A stretch of 64,000 nucleotides of DNA from Aliishimia sp963721175 (GTDB taxonomy: Bacteria; Pseudomonadota; Alphaproteobacteria; Rhodobacterales; Rhodobacteraceae). The translations under genes were made by a program, and so were the position numbers. The stretch lies in assembly GCA_963721175.1 (NCBI GenBank), contig CAVRIG010000024.1, forward strand, positions 1 through 64,000, written 5' to 3'. Shown here one piece after another: positions 19,710-27,835 of this stretch (positions within the stretch are counted from its first letter, which is position 1; each line of letters begins with the position of its first letter). The notes under the pieces were generated by a model. The model did not search any database. It was not told the origin of the DNA and was given only the letters and a program-made list of their open reading frames with translations.

Positions 19710-19997
19710 GTTGCATCTCCTGACGAAAGCTTCTACTCACGCCGAGCTTTTGCAGCGCAGCATCTTAATGAACTCTTAATTCGTCCAAACGGCATTTAAC
19801 GAATTCGGTTGAAACCCAATTCAACTTTTTGGGGAATATTTCTGAGCCAATCGGGACAGGCAAGCGGACAATTAAGGATTCAGTAACGCGTTCCGGCGAT
19901 CAATCGGCCCCGGGGGTAGCTTTTCGACATTCCGCGACAGACAGACCGGATACGATCCGAATTCGTGCGGAGTTTCGAACAATTCAGGAAGACTTTT
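19710..19997. promoter_or_regulatory. divergent promoter region between two RTX genes
   Basis: 288 bases that are much more AT-rich than the flanks (for example CTTAATGAACTCTTAATTCG). They drive RTX genes in both directions. A ribosome site AGGAAG precedes the ATG at 19998. No clear operator was identified. Confidence 0.5.
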
Positions 19998-21215
19998 ATG
20001 AAAACCTCGACGCTGTTTGCCACCTATGGAAATTGGCAATTCGGATCTAATTATTTCGGTGATATCCTTGTCGGCGACGACGATCCGGATTGGATCGACG
20101 GACGCCGCGGCAATGATTTCATCGACGGCAAGGGCGGGGACGACGTGCTCGTCGGTGGTGCCGGCGTGGACTTCCTGCGCGGCGGCGACGGCAACGACAC
20201 CCTGTTGGGCGGGTCAGAGCCCGACGTGTTGATGGGCGATGCCGGCAACGACGTGCTGCACGGCGGTGGTGGCTCGAACCTGCTTCTGGGCGGCGCCGGC
20301 GACGACATCCTCGATGTCCGCTGGTCGACCTACGAGAACCAGACCGAGGATTTCGGCCGCTGGCGGGATGAAAAGCGCCTTTCCACCGACGAGATGCACG
20401 GCGGCGACGGCAACGACACGCTGCAAGGGTCTTTCGGGACGGACATCCTCTATGGCGACGACGGCAATGACTGGCTACGCGGCCAGGACGGCGACGATCG
20501 CCTTTTCGGGGGCAATGGCAACGATACCCTCTATGGCGACAACGGGGCCGACCTGCTGGACGGTGGCGCGGGCGACGACCTGATGTGGGGCGGTGCGGGC
20601 AACGACACCATGATCGGCGGCACCGGCAACGACACGCTCCACGGCGGTGCCGGACAGGACGACATCGATGGCGGCGACGGGCGGGACTTCATCTATGGCG
20701 GTTCGAACGACGACGTGATCCGGGCCGGCGCGGGCGACGACTATGTCGACGGCGGCGGTGGCAACGACACGATCTGGCTCGGCGACGGCGACGATTTCGT
20801 CGCGGCCATCGACGACCTCGGGCGTGGCGACGACGTGATCCATGGCGAGGGTGGCAACGACTGGATCCATGGCGGCCGCGGGGACGACTGGATCGACGGC
20901 GGTGCTGGCAACGACCGTCTCAACGGCGGCGCCGGAACGGATGTGCTCACCGGCGGGACCGGCTCGGACATCTTCGAGTTCCGCGGGCAGAGCGGAAACG
21001 ACGTGATCACGGATTTCACCGCCGAGGACGAACTGCATATCCTCGCCCGGATGAACGGCCTTTCGGACCTGACGGCCAATTCGCTTTCGGACCGCATGAC
21101 AGCCTTCAACAACGACACGTTTCTCGATCTCGGGGAGGACAACTCGATCCTCTTCCTCGGCATCGATCCCGAATCGCTCAATGCCATCCTCCAGACCAAC
21201 CTTCACTATCTCTGA
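19998..21215 (+). CDS. RTX secreted protein
   Basis: 405 residues from MKTSTLFATYGNWQFGSNYF, an uninterrupted frame. It contains more than twenty GGxGxD repeats in two blocks (residues ~25-105 and ~135-330), separated by a non-repeat insert (LDVRWSTYENQTEDFGRW). The tail DIFEFRGQSGNDVITDFTAE then DELHILARMNGLSD is the usual C-terminal secretion-signal context. The ATG at 19998 is chosen over the one at 19965 because AGGAAG lies 8-13 bases upstream. It is probably exported by the 10571/9246 system. An epimerase gene starts eight bases after its stop, so the two are likely one transcript. Confidence 0.92.
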   Translation: MKTSTLFATYGNWQFGSNYFGDILVGDDDPDWIDGRRGNDFIDGKGGDDVLVGGAGVDFLRGGDGNDTLLGGSEPDVLMGDAGNDVLHGGGGSNLLLGGAGDDILDVRWSTYENQTEDFGRWRDEKRLSTDEMHGGDGNDTLQGSFGTDILYGDDGNDWLRGQDGDDRLFGGNGNDTLYGDNGADLLDGGAGDDLMWGGAGNDTMIGGTGNDTLHGGAGQDDIDGGDGRDFIYGGSNDDVIRAGAGDDYVDGGGGNDTIWLGDGDDFVAAIDDLGRGDDVIHGEGGNDWIHGGRGDDWIDGGAGNDRLNGGAGTDVLTGGTGSDIFEFRGQSGNDVITDFTAEDELHILARMNGLSDLTANSLSDRMTAFNNDTFLDLGEDNSILFLGIDPESLNAILQTNLHYL

Positions 21216-21223
21216 GGTTTTCC

Positions 21224-22228
21224 ATGCGTGTCCTGCTCTCGGGTGGCGCCGGCTATGTCGGCAGCGCCTGTTTCCGCCACTTCCGTCGTCAGGGCATCGA
21301 GGCCTTCGTTCTGGACAACCTGAGCGAAGGCCATTCCGGCAGCGTGGAGATCGACAGGCTGGACGTCACCGACATCCGCGACACGGGCGCCGTGGTCGAG
21401 GTGATGCGGCGCCGGCAGATCGACCACGTAATCCACTTCGCGTCGCTGATCTCGGTCCCCAACTCGGTCTCGGATCCCGCCGGCTACTGGTCGGTCAACG
21501 TCGACGGCTCGCGCAGTCTGCTCGAGGCGATGCGCACCGTCGGCGTGCAGCGGATCGTCTTCTCGTCCACGGCCGCCGTCTATGCGCACGGGTTCGACCG
21601 CCCCATCCGCGAAGACGACCGGATCGACCCGGCGACGCCCTATGGAACCTCGAAGCTGGCCGTCGAGCATCTCCTTCAAGGCTACGCGAGGGCCTACGGG
21701 ATGGGGGCGACCGCGCTGCGGTACTTCAATGCGGCCGGCGCCGATCTCGACGGGCAGCACGGCGAGGCGCATCGCGAGGAGACCCACGCAATTCCGCTGG
21801 TGATCGAGGCCGCGCTGGGACGGCGCGCCCGCTTCGACCTTTGCGGCGGCGACTGGGACACGCCGGACGGCTCCTGCATCCGGGACTTCGTGTCCGTGGT
21901 CGATCTGGCCGAAGCGCATCTTCTCGCGATCCGGAAGGTGACGCCGGGCACGGTCTGCCGGTACAATCTCGGCTCGGGCAACGGCACCAGCGTCCGGGAA
22001 CTCCTCGCTGCGGCCGGAGAGGTGGCCGGTCGCCCGGTCCCGTCGGAGGTCATGCCGCGCCGTCCGGGTGACCCCGCGCGCCTGATTGCCGACACGAGGC
22101 TGGCGCGGGAGGACCTCGGATGGGTCCCACGCCACTCGGATGCCCGCAGCCTGCTGGCAACTGCGTTCGAATGGCACGCGAAGGGCGGCCTCAAGCGCTA
22201 CTTCGGTAATTGTGTCGCCGCCGAATGA
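21224..22228 (+). CDS. galE: UDP-glucose 4-epimerase family protein
   Basis: 334-residue extended SDR. The NAD site is SGGAGYVGS (residues 6-14), with the catalytic triad region SSTAAVY (114-120) and Tyr140/Lys144 in PYGTSK, and the substrate-binding stretch ALRYFNAAGADLDGQHGE. It interconverts UDP-glucose and UDP-galactose (or the N-acetyl forms), supplying donors to the neighbouring glycosyltransferases. Length and motifs match GalE throughout. It sits eight bases after the RTX gene. That coupling of sugar supply to an RTX product is unusual and supports a glycan-linked role for the RTX protein. Confidence 0.92.
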   Translation: MRVLLSGGAGYVGSACFRHFRRQGIEAFVLDNLSEGHSGSVEIDRLDVTDIRDTGAVVEVMRRRQIDHVIHFASLISVPNSVSDPAGYWSVNVDGSRSLLEAMRTVGVQRIVFSSTAAVYAHGFDRPIREDDRIDPATPYGTSKLAVEHLLQGYARAYGMGATALRYFNAAGADLDGQHGEAHREETHAIPLVIEAALGRRARFDLCGGDWDTPDGSCIRDFVSVVDLAEAHLLAIRKVTPGTVCRYNLGSGNGTSVRELLAAAGEVAGRPVPSEVMPRRPGDPARLIADTRLAREDLGWVPRHSDARSLLATAFEWHAKGGLKRYFGNCVAAE

Positions 22229-22618
22229 CGGAAAAGTTGGGGTTCTGCCGCAATTTTTGGTGGGGCGGTCTGACAAAATGGAGATTTGTCGGAGAGCTTG
22301 AACCCGCGGCTGAACTTTCGTCTCGTCATTTCCACTCTCCAGTTCCATGGTCACGATCTCATGTTCGTGTCCACGAAACCGGCAGCAGGCCAACGCGACG
22401 ACCTGTCGGGGGAAATGGAAGCCCTTCAGGCGCGGCATCGAGGACGGCATTCACATGGCGCCTCGCTATCCGAGAAGGTCAACGCGATCACCCCGGCAAT
22501 TCCGTGCCAAGAGAGAATACGAAGAAGAAGACTTGAATTGCTCTGACCCCCGATACTCATCCAGCCTAAACCAGAGCCGGCAGGCTAGGGGGACCTGACC
22601 CTGTTTCTGGTCCGGACT
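22229..22618. other. non-coding stretch and outer end of an IS3 element
   Basis: 390 bases without a convincing gene. The first ~330 show nothing recognisable. The part from ~22590 (GGGGACCTGACCCTG, TTTCTGGTCCGGAC) looks like the terminal inverted-repeat side of the IS3 element whose OrfB stop is at 22619. Confidence 0.45.
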
Positions 22619-22708
22619 TCATGCGACCTTTCGGGTTGGTTCAAGTTGGGCTGCAAAAGCGCTCGGCGTCGAGTTTCCAAGCGCCGAATGCGGACGGCTT
22701 TCGTTGTA
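22619..22708 (-). pseudogene. IS3 OrfB C-terminal part, left of the recombinase element
   Basis: Encodes YNESRPHSALGNSTPSAF, then AAQLEPTRKVA and a stop, the conserved end of an IS3-family transposase. The codon for Tyr (22706-22708) lies in the TTGTA repeat. The upstream part of the same gene is found at 25429-25535, beyond the inserted element. Confidence 0.85.
22704..22708 (+). repeat. TTGTA crossover repeat, left (attL-like)
   Basis: TTGTA here and at 25429-25433 bound the inserted element. Joining either copy directly to the opposite flank restores the interrupted IS3 gene in frame, so this is the likely strand-exchange core. Confidence 0.75.
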
Positions 22709-22749
22709 CAACTCAATCACAGAACACCCACGGGACCGAGGAGCGCGAG

Positions 22750-23181
22750 GTGCTCTACCCTTGGCACCCCTGGGCGGGGCGCGCCGTTCACGTTCACGAT
22801 GTGATCGCGAAGTCAGGCTGGGCTGCTTTTCGCTGTAGCCTGAGCGGTGTCGCGTCGGACCGACGGCTGGAGGTTCCTGTCTGGATGTTTGATCGGGCGG
22901 CCTGCCAATGCTGGCAAGTCGGGGTGACGCCGGTTGCCTCAGTGGCTGCTTTGCGAGCTCTGGCGGCATTGTTGCATGATGCGGCCGGCATTCGCGAAGG
23001 CGCATCACAAACGCCCGATTCGAGCGCAGCATCGAGTTGCCAAGAGGCGATTCCGGGAGATGCCGATGCCACGCCGACCAGCACCACAACAACTCGAGTT
23101 GTTCACCCGCCCCAGCGACGCCGATCGGGTCCCGGCGCCGCACTGGCAGACGTTGCCGCGAGGAGGCGCGGGGGACGCTGA
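22750..23181 (+). CDS. orf1 of recombinase element, small conserved-looking protein
   Basis: From a GTG at 22750 the frame reads VLYPWHPWAGRAVHVHDVIA, then KSGWAAFRCSLSGVASDRRL and EVPVWMFDRAACQ. It has aromatic- and His-rich beta-type sequence, is not low-complexity, and looks genuinely coding. The second half is Ala-rich and runs into orf2, so the true end may lie near 23070 with an indel. I do not recognise a named family. From position alone it may be an accessory factor (directionality or DNA binding) for the recombinase. Confidence 0.5.
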   Translation: MLYPWHPWAGRAVHVHDVIAKSGWAAFRCSLSGVASDRRLEVPVWMFDRAACQCWQVGVTPVASVAALRALAALLHDAAGIREGASQTPDSSAASSCQEAIPGDADATPTSTTTTRVVHPPQRRRSGPGAALADVAARRRGGR

Positions 23182-23264
23182 CCGAGCTGATGATCCGCTT
23201 GATCCTCGACCACGCCGCCGGCGCTCAGGCGCCTCGCCGGACGGAGGCACGACATGAAGCATGA
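23066..23264 (+). CDS. orf2 of recombinase element, ~66-residue accessory protein
   Basis: MPRRPAPQQLELFTRPSDAD, then PHWQTLPREARGTLTELMIR and LILDHAAG. A one-base shift near 23160 joins the two halves. A short Pro/Gln-rich N-terminus is followed by an amphipathic helix. The stop at 23264 overlaps the start of the recombinase gene, indicating translational coupling. No known domain was recognised. It is probably a small partner of the recombinase. Confidence 0.55.
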
Positions 23265-25341
23265 GAAGATCAGTTCCCACCACCTGGAGCGCAAGGCGAT
23301 CCTCTACGTGCGACAGTCCTCCGCCCACCAGGTGCTGCACGGGCCGCGAGAGCGGCGCCCTGCAATATGCGATGCGCGACCGGCTGGCGACGCTCGGCTG
23401 GTCCTGCATCGAGACGATCGACGTCGCGCGGAACGCGCGCCTCCGGCGCGACGACCTTGGCCGGTCGCGGCGGGCGGCGTCGCGCGGGCGGGCGCAGGCC
23501 GGATGGTCGCCGAGGTCTGCCTGGGCAAGGTCGGTGCGGTCGCGGCGCGGGAAGTGTCGCGCTTTGCCCGCAACAGCCGCGACTGGCAGCAGCTGATCGA
23601 GATGTGCCGGGTCGTCGACACCGTCCTGGTCGACCAGGAGGCGGTATATGCGCCGCGCCAGGGCAACGACCGTCTGCTTCTCGGTTTGAAGGGAAGCCTC
23701 GACGAGTACGAGCTTGATCTGGCTGCGGCAACGGTCGCTGTCTGCCCGGCTCACGAGAAGGCCCGTCGCGGCGAGTTGATCGTCGCGGCTCCCGTCGGCT
23801 TCGTGAAGGCCGGCGACAGGCTCGAGAAGGACGCCGACCGCCGTGTCCAGGAGGCCATCGCGCTCGTCTTCGACAAGGGTGAGGCGGAGAAGCGGTCCGT
23901 CCAGTGGACGGATCGCCCGCCGAACGAGCTCGGCAGCGCCCGGCAGGCCCTGCTCTGGTTCCTGGAGCACGGGCTGGACTTGCCGGCCAGACACGCCAAT
24001 GGCGACGTGATCTGGCGCAGGCCAACCTATGCCACCATCCACCGGATGATCGAGAACCCGGTCTACGGCGGCGCCTACGCCTATGGTAAGACCCGGGTCG
24101 TGCCGAGGCACGGCGCAGCCGTTCCGCGATCCGGCAGCCGCCGCAAACCGCGCGCTGAATGGCTGGCGCTGAAGCCTGGTGCACACGAAGGTTATGTCAG
24201 TTGGGAACGGGCAGAGGCGATCCGCGCGATGGTCAGCGACAACGTCCCCGCGAGCCGGCATCATGGCTGACGCGCCCAAGCACGGCGATGCCCTGCTTGC
24301 CGGTCTCGTGCGCTGCCGGCGCTGTGGCCGCAAGCTGACGGTCCGCTACACCGGGGCCAAGCACGACATCCCGCGCTATTCCTGCTGGCGGGGCCTGCTC
24401 GACAACGGCGAGCCGCGCTGCATCGCCTTCGGCGGCCTGCGGGTCGACGATGCCATCGAGGACGCGCTGCTGCGGGTGGTCGAGCCGGGTGCCATCGCTG
24501 CCGCCGCCGAGGCCGAGGCGCAGGTCGCCAGTCGCCGCGATCAGGTTCGCGAAGCGTTGGCGCGAGACCTCGAAGCGGCCAGCTACGGTGCCGACCGCGC
24601 CTTCCGCCAGTATGATGCTGCCGATCCCGAGAACCGGCTCGTGGCGGCGGAACTCGAGGCGCGGTGGAACCGCGCCCTCGCACGCGCCGCCGAGATCGAG
24701 GCCAGGATCGCCGCGCATGATGCCGCCGTCCCCAGGTCTTCCTCCTTGGCGGCGCTGGATGCCGCCGCGCTCGGCACGGACCTTCGCACTGTCTGGGCGG
24801 CGCCGACGACCGATGCCCGGCTCAAGAAGCGCATCGTGCGCACCGTCATCCTCGAGGTGGTTGCCGACATCGACGACAACGCCTCCGAGATCGTCCTTCT
24901 GATCCACTGGATCGGCGGCGTTAATGACCCCGCTTCGCCTGCCGAAGCGGCGTCGAGGCCAGCGCAACGGCACGGCCCCCGAGATCATTGCGGCGGTACG
25001 TCAGCTCGTTCTCCTGGCCTCCGACGAACTGATTGCCGGCATCCTCAATCGAAACGGTCTGCTGACCGGCCACGGCTAACCGATGGACCCGAGAGCGCGT
25101 CACCGCACTCAGGTCGCATCACAAGATCCCGGTGTTCCGCCCGGCTCCGGACGGCATCGAGCCCTGGCTCAACCTGACCAATGCCGCGCGCCTGCTCGGC
25201 GTCACGACGAAGACCCTCAGACTCGCCGCCGAAGCCGGCGGCATCCAGGGCGTTCATCCGTTACCAGACGGCCCGTGGATCTTCGCCCGCGCGGAACTCG
25301 GCAAGCCGCCAGCCCAGCAACTTACCCAGCGTGCCCGGTAG
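23254..25341 (+). CDS. large serine site-specific recombinase, frameshifted
   Basis: About 690 residues after correction. The catalytic domain begins near residue 12 with AILYVRQSSAHQVLHG (nucleophile Ser in YVRQS) and continues with EVSRFARNSRDWQQLIEMC and GLKGSLDEYELDL. The recombinase domain has TYATIHRMIENPVYGGAYAY. A zinc ribbon follows, LVRCRRCGRKLTVRYTGAKH...YSCWRG...EPRC, then a coiled coil. The C-terminal tail, WLNLTNAARLLGVTTKTLRL, resembles a MerR-type helix-turn-helix. Shifts lie near 23360-23450, 24262 and 24925. Such enzymes catalyse att x att recombination without target duplication. This one presumably moved the 22709-25433 element. Confidence 0.85.
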
Positions 25342-25428
25342 AACCCCAGATACCCCACCGGATCGCACCCCGATCAGCAAAACCTATTCACTTCAAAGGC
25401 ATAGAGAGATGGGCGCAATGAAACAGAA

Positions 25429-25433
25429 TTGTA
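25429..25433 (+). repeat. TTGTA crossover repeat, right (attR-like)
   Basis: Second copy of the TTGTA core. Immediately to its right the minus strand resumes IS3 OrfB at DTRWED read backwards, i.e. DEWRTD in the protein. Confidence 0.75.
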
Positions 25434-25535
25434 ATCAGTCCTCCATTCATCGATCCTCTGGCGGGCGTCGGCCATCTGCAGGAACCATGAGGCGTTGAGG
25501 CATTCCTGCCTGCCCCGGCTGTCGAATGCTTCGAT
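25434..25535 (-). pseudogene. IS3 OrfB fragment, right of the recombinase element
   Basis: Encodes SRGRQECLNASWFLQMADAR then QRIDEWRTD, the segment just before the YNESRPHS end found at 22708. Upstream of ~25535 the homology is lost, so the IS3 copy was already truncated or was later cut on this side. Confidence 0.8.
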
Positions 25536-25709
25536 GCCGGAGCGCAAACTGTCCCGCCTGGTCAGCCTGGCTACGGCCAACAAGACTGCCCGGATCGTAT
25601 GGCCAATCCTGTCGACGAGCATGCATTGCAATGCGGCCTGACCCATTCCCCCTAAGTTCGACAGCAAAACCGCTAAGCTATTGATTTAACTATGGCAGGG
25701 TTCGCCATT

Positions 25710-25719
25710 GTGTGACTAC
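25710..25719 (+). repeat. GTGTGACTAC direct repeat, left of IS1634-type element
   Basis: The same ten bases occur at 27449-27458 in the same orientation, bracketing the IS1634-type transposase. They may be a target duplication, but I could not find matching terminal inverted repeats just inside them. Confidence 0.4.
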
Positions 25720-25729
25720 GGGCAGGCTT

Positions 25730-27394
25730 TCAGGCGGGTTTGGGCAGGTTCAGGCTGTCGAAAAGCTCCAACTGTTCCGGGGTTGTGGTGGAAAGGCCAT
25801 CGATCGAGCGCTCGCCGATTTTGGCTTGGTGTCGTTGGATGCGGGCCAGCAGGTCGAGCGCGGCGCGCGGACTGGTGCCGTGGCCCTTGGCCTTCAGGCG
25901 CATGCGCATCACCCGGTAGAGCACGAGGGCCAGGAAGCAGATCAGAGCGTGGGCGCGGATCCGGTCGGGCAGGCGGTGGTGGACCGGCGCGATCTCGATG
26001 TCGGATTTGAGGACGCGGAAGCCGCGCTCGATGTCGGCGAGGGCCTTGTAGCGGGCAACACCATCGGCGGGCGTCAGGTCGGGCGCGTTGGTGATCAGCG
26101 CGAGCTTGCCGTCGAAGAGTTTCCGCATTGGCGACGGCGGCTTCGTCGACGCTCCAGCTGAACCGGTCGGCCTGGAGGTCTGCCTTGATGAAGCGGGTGA
26201 GTTCGGCCTCGGCCACGGCGCGGATAAAGCGACTGTAGGCACCCCGATCGGAAGCGCGACGGCCCTTGGCGGTCTGCCCCTCGTCCTGGGCATCGAGTTT
26301 CGCCACCATTTTCTCGGCCAGGGCCTCAATCTCGGCGATGCGCGCGCGCCGCCTGTCGGACTGCTCCTGCGCGCGCAGCGGATCATGGGCGACGATCAGC
26401 CGGTGCCCCGCGAAGGTGCTCTCGGCCAGCCCGTCCTCGCCGAACTCGAGCGTGCGGAAGGTGTCGACCAGTTCAGTGTAACGGCGTGCCGGCACAGCGA
26501 GAATGAAGTCCAGCAGCTGCCCGTCCTGATCGGCCATTCCTGTCAGCTCACCGATGTTATCGAGGCTGAGGAGGCCGCGATCGGCCACCAGAATGACGCG
26601 CTGGATGGGGAAGCGCTCGAGAACGGTGGTGCAGCATGGCCTGCAAGGTCTTCGTCTCGGCCACGTTGCCGGGATGGACGGTGTGCATGAGCGGCAGGCC
26701 GTCGGCGGTCTGCACGACGCCGAGGACGAACTGCCGGGCAATGCCGCCGCGTTCCTTGTTCATGCCGAAGGCGCGGATATCGTCTTCGACCGCCCCTTCG
26801 CCGTGGATGCGCACGGTGGTGAGATCGTAGAAGACGATGGTGAGCGCGTGATCGACCAGTGGGCGGATCTGCCGGGCCAGCTCCATCTCGACCCGCTCGG
26901 CATGCTCCATCAGCGCATCCATGGCGCGCAACAGGTGCTGATGGGTGACGGTCTCGGGCATGGCGGGCATGGCGACAGTCTCCAGCCAGCGCAGACAGCC
27001 GAGCTTGCTCTCGGGCTCGCAGAGCCGGTTGAACACCATGGCGCGGACGAGTGCCTCGACATCGAGCTTGCGCTTGCCCGAGCGCAGGGCACGCCCGAGG
27101 GCGCGGTCGAAGCCGAGGTCCTTCCACAACTCGTGCAGGGCGAAGACGTCCCCGAAGGTCCGGGTCGGCGCGTGGGTGATCTCGAGCTTTGCCGGCTCGT
27201 CGCGCCCGGCCGCGCGGCAGAGCCCCCGGATCAGGGCGTCGAGATGGCCGTCTTCCATGCCGTCGATGCGCCCAAGGTCGATGCGCCCAAGGTTGGCGAC
27301 GACCCGATGCCGCGGCTTTCCCGCCGTCGTTGCGGTAGGACTCGACCACCTGCAGGTAGCGCCGCCCGCCGCTCTCGTTGATACGCACGAACAT
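25730..27394 (-). CDS. IS1634-family transposase, frameshifted
   Basis: About 555 residues, in order: MFVRINESGGRRYLQVVESY, FGDVFALHELWKDLGFDRAL, VFYDLTTVRIHGEGA (first Asp region of the DDE domain), GMNKERGGIARQFVLGVVQT, RVILVADRGLLSLDNIGELT (second Asp), RYKALADIERGFRVLKSDIE (the Glu/YREK-like region), and an end at FDSLNLPKPA. Shifts near 26630 and 26110 break the frame, with small additional loss near 27320. It is an IS4-superfamily cut-and-paste enzyme. It is probably inactive as read, though the shifts could be sequence errors. Confidence 0.85.
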
Positions 27395-27448
27395 GACTAC
27401 AAATCATAGCAGAATGATACCCGTCACAACGTGCAAGTCGACACCAAC

Positions 27449-27458
27449 GTGTGACTAC
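27449..27458 (+). repeat. GTGTGACTAC direct repeat, right of IS1634-type element
   Basis: Partner of the copy at 25710-25719. It lies 55 bases beyond the transposase start. Confidence 0.4.
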
Positions 27459-27769
27459 ACGACATCCTGCCCCGAGCACGGCTAACCCATTGATTGGATT
27501 CGGTCAGGTTCCGCAAATCGGGCCAGATTTCCACCCGATTTTGTCGAACTTCGGAGCACAACACGAACGACCAGCAAGAGCATTTCTCGTGACGATGGTC
27601 TTTCGCTGCCGCAACCGGAACGACCTGCGGCATTGCCAAAGCATCTTGGCCAGACGACTTGATAGGGATCCGGTGCGCGGATCTCATCAACGCCAGCGGC
27701 CGGAGACGCCGCGCCAACAGTCCGGATGATTGAGCGCTTCCAAAAAGGATCAAAGGCAAAAAGGCGACT
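27459..27769. other. non-coding stretch
   Basis: 311 bases between the IS and the LysR terminator. I see no gene and no clear repeat. It is more AT-rich than the flanks, with no ORF resembling a known protein. Confidence 0.5.
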
Positions 27770-27774
27770 CTCTG

Positions 27775-27806
27775 CAAAAAACGGGGCTGTCAAGAAATGA
27801 CAGTGC
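27775..27806 (-). terminator. rho-independent terminator of the LysR gene
   Basis: Read on the minus strand, CTGTCA-TTTCT-TGACAG (27803-27787) is flanked by GG/CC pairs and followed by a run of six T (27780-27775). It lies about 30 bases past the LysR stop. Confidence 0.75.
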
Positions 27807-27835
27807 CGTCGTCGAAATCTTTGAAAAGTGGAAGG

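Larger units (their letters stand above)
22709..25433 (+). mobile_element. serine-recombinase mobile element, 2725 bp, three genes
   Basis: A compact element inserted in an IS3 OrfB gene. It holds a ~110-140-residue orf1, a ~66-residue orf2 and a large serine recombinase, all on the plus strand with overlapping ends. The borders are set by the TTGTA repeats and by restoration of OrfB. The two OrfB halves lie in different frames, and removing 2725 bases (one more than a multiple of three) brings them into register. This independently supports a precise insertion. No terminal inverted repeats were seen, as expected for serine-recombinase elements. Confidence 0.8.

Noticed and set aside
18922..21215. 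Dense short direct repeats that might suggest a CRISPR array or tandem repeat DNA
   Set aside because: The periodicity is 27 bases of coding sequence for GGxGxDxUx repeats, with varied codons and no spacers.
22934..23087. Minus-strand ORF inside the recombinase element
   Set aside because: It overlaps orf1/orf2, whose plus-strand sequences look more protein-like and are translationally coupled.
26554..27381. 275-codon plus-strand open frame
   Set aside because: Antisense to the IS1634 transposase.
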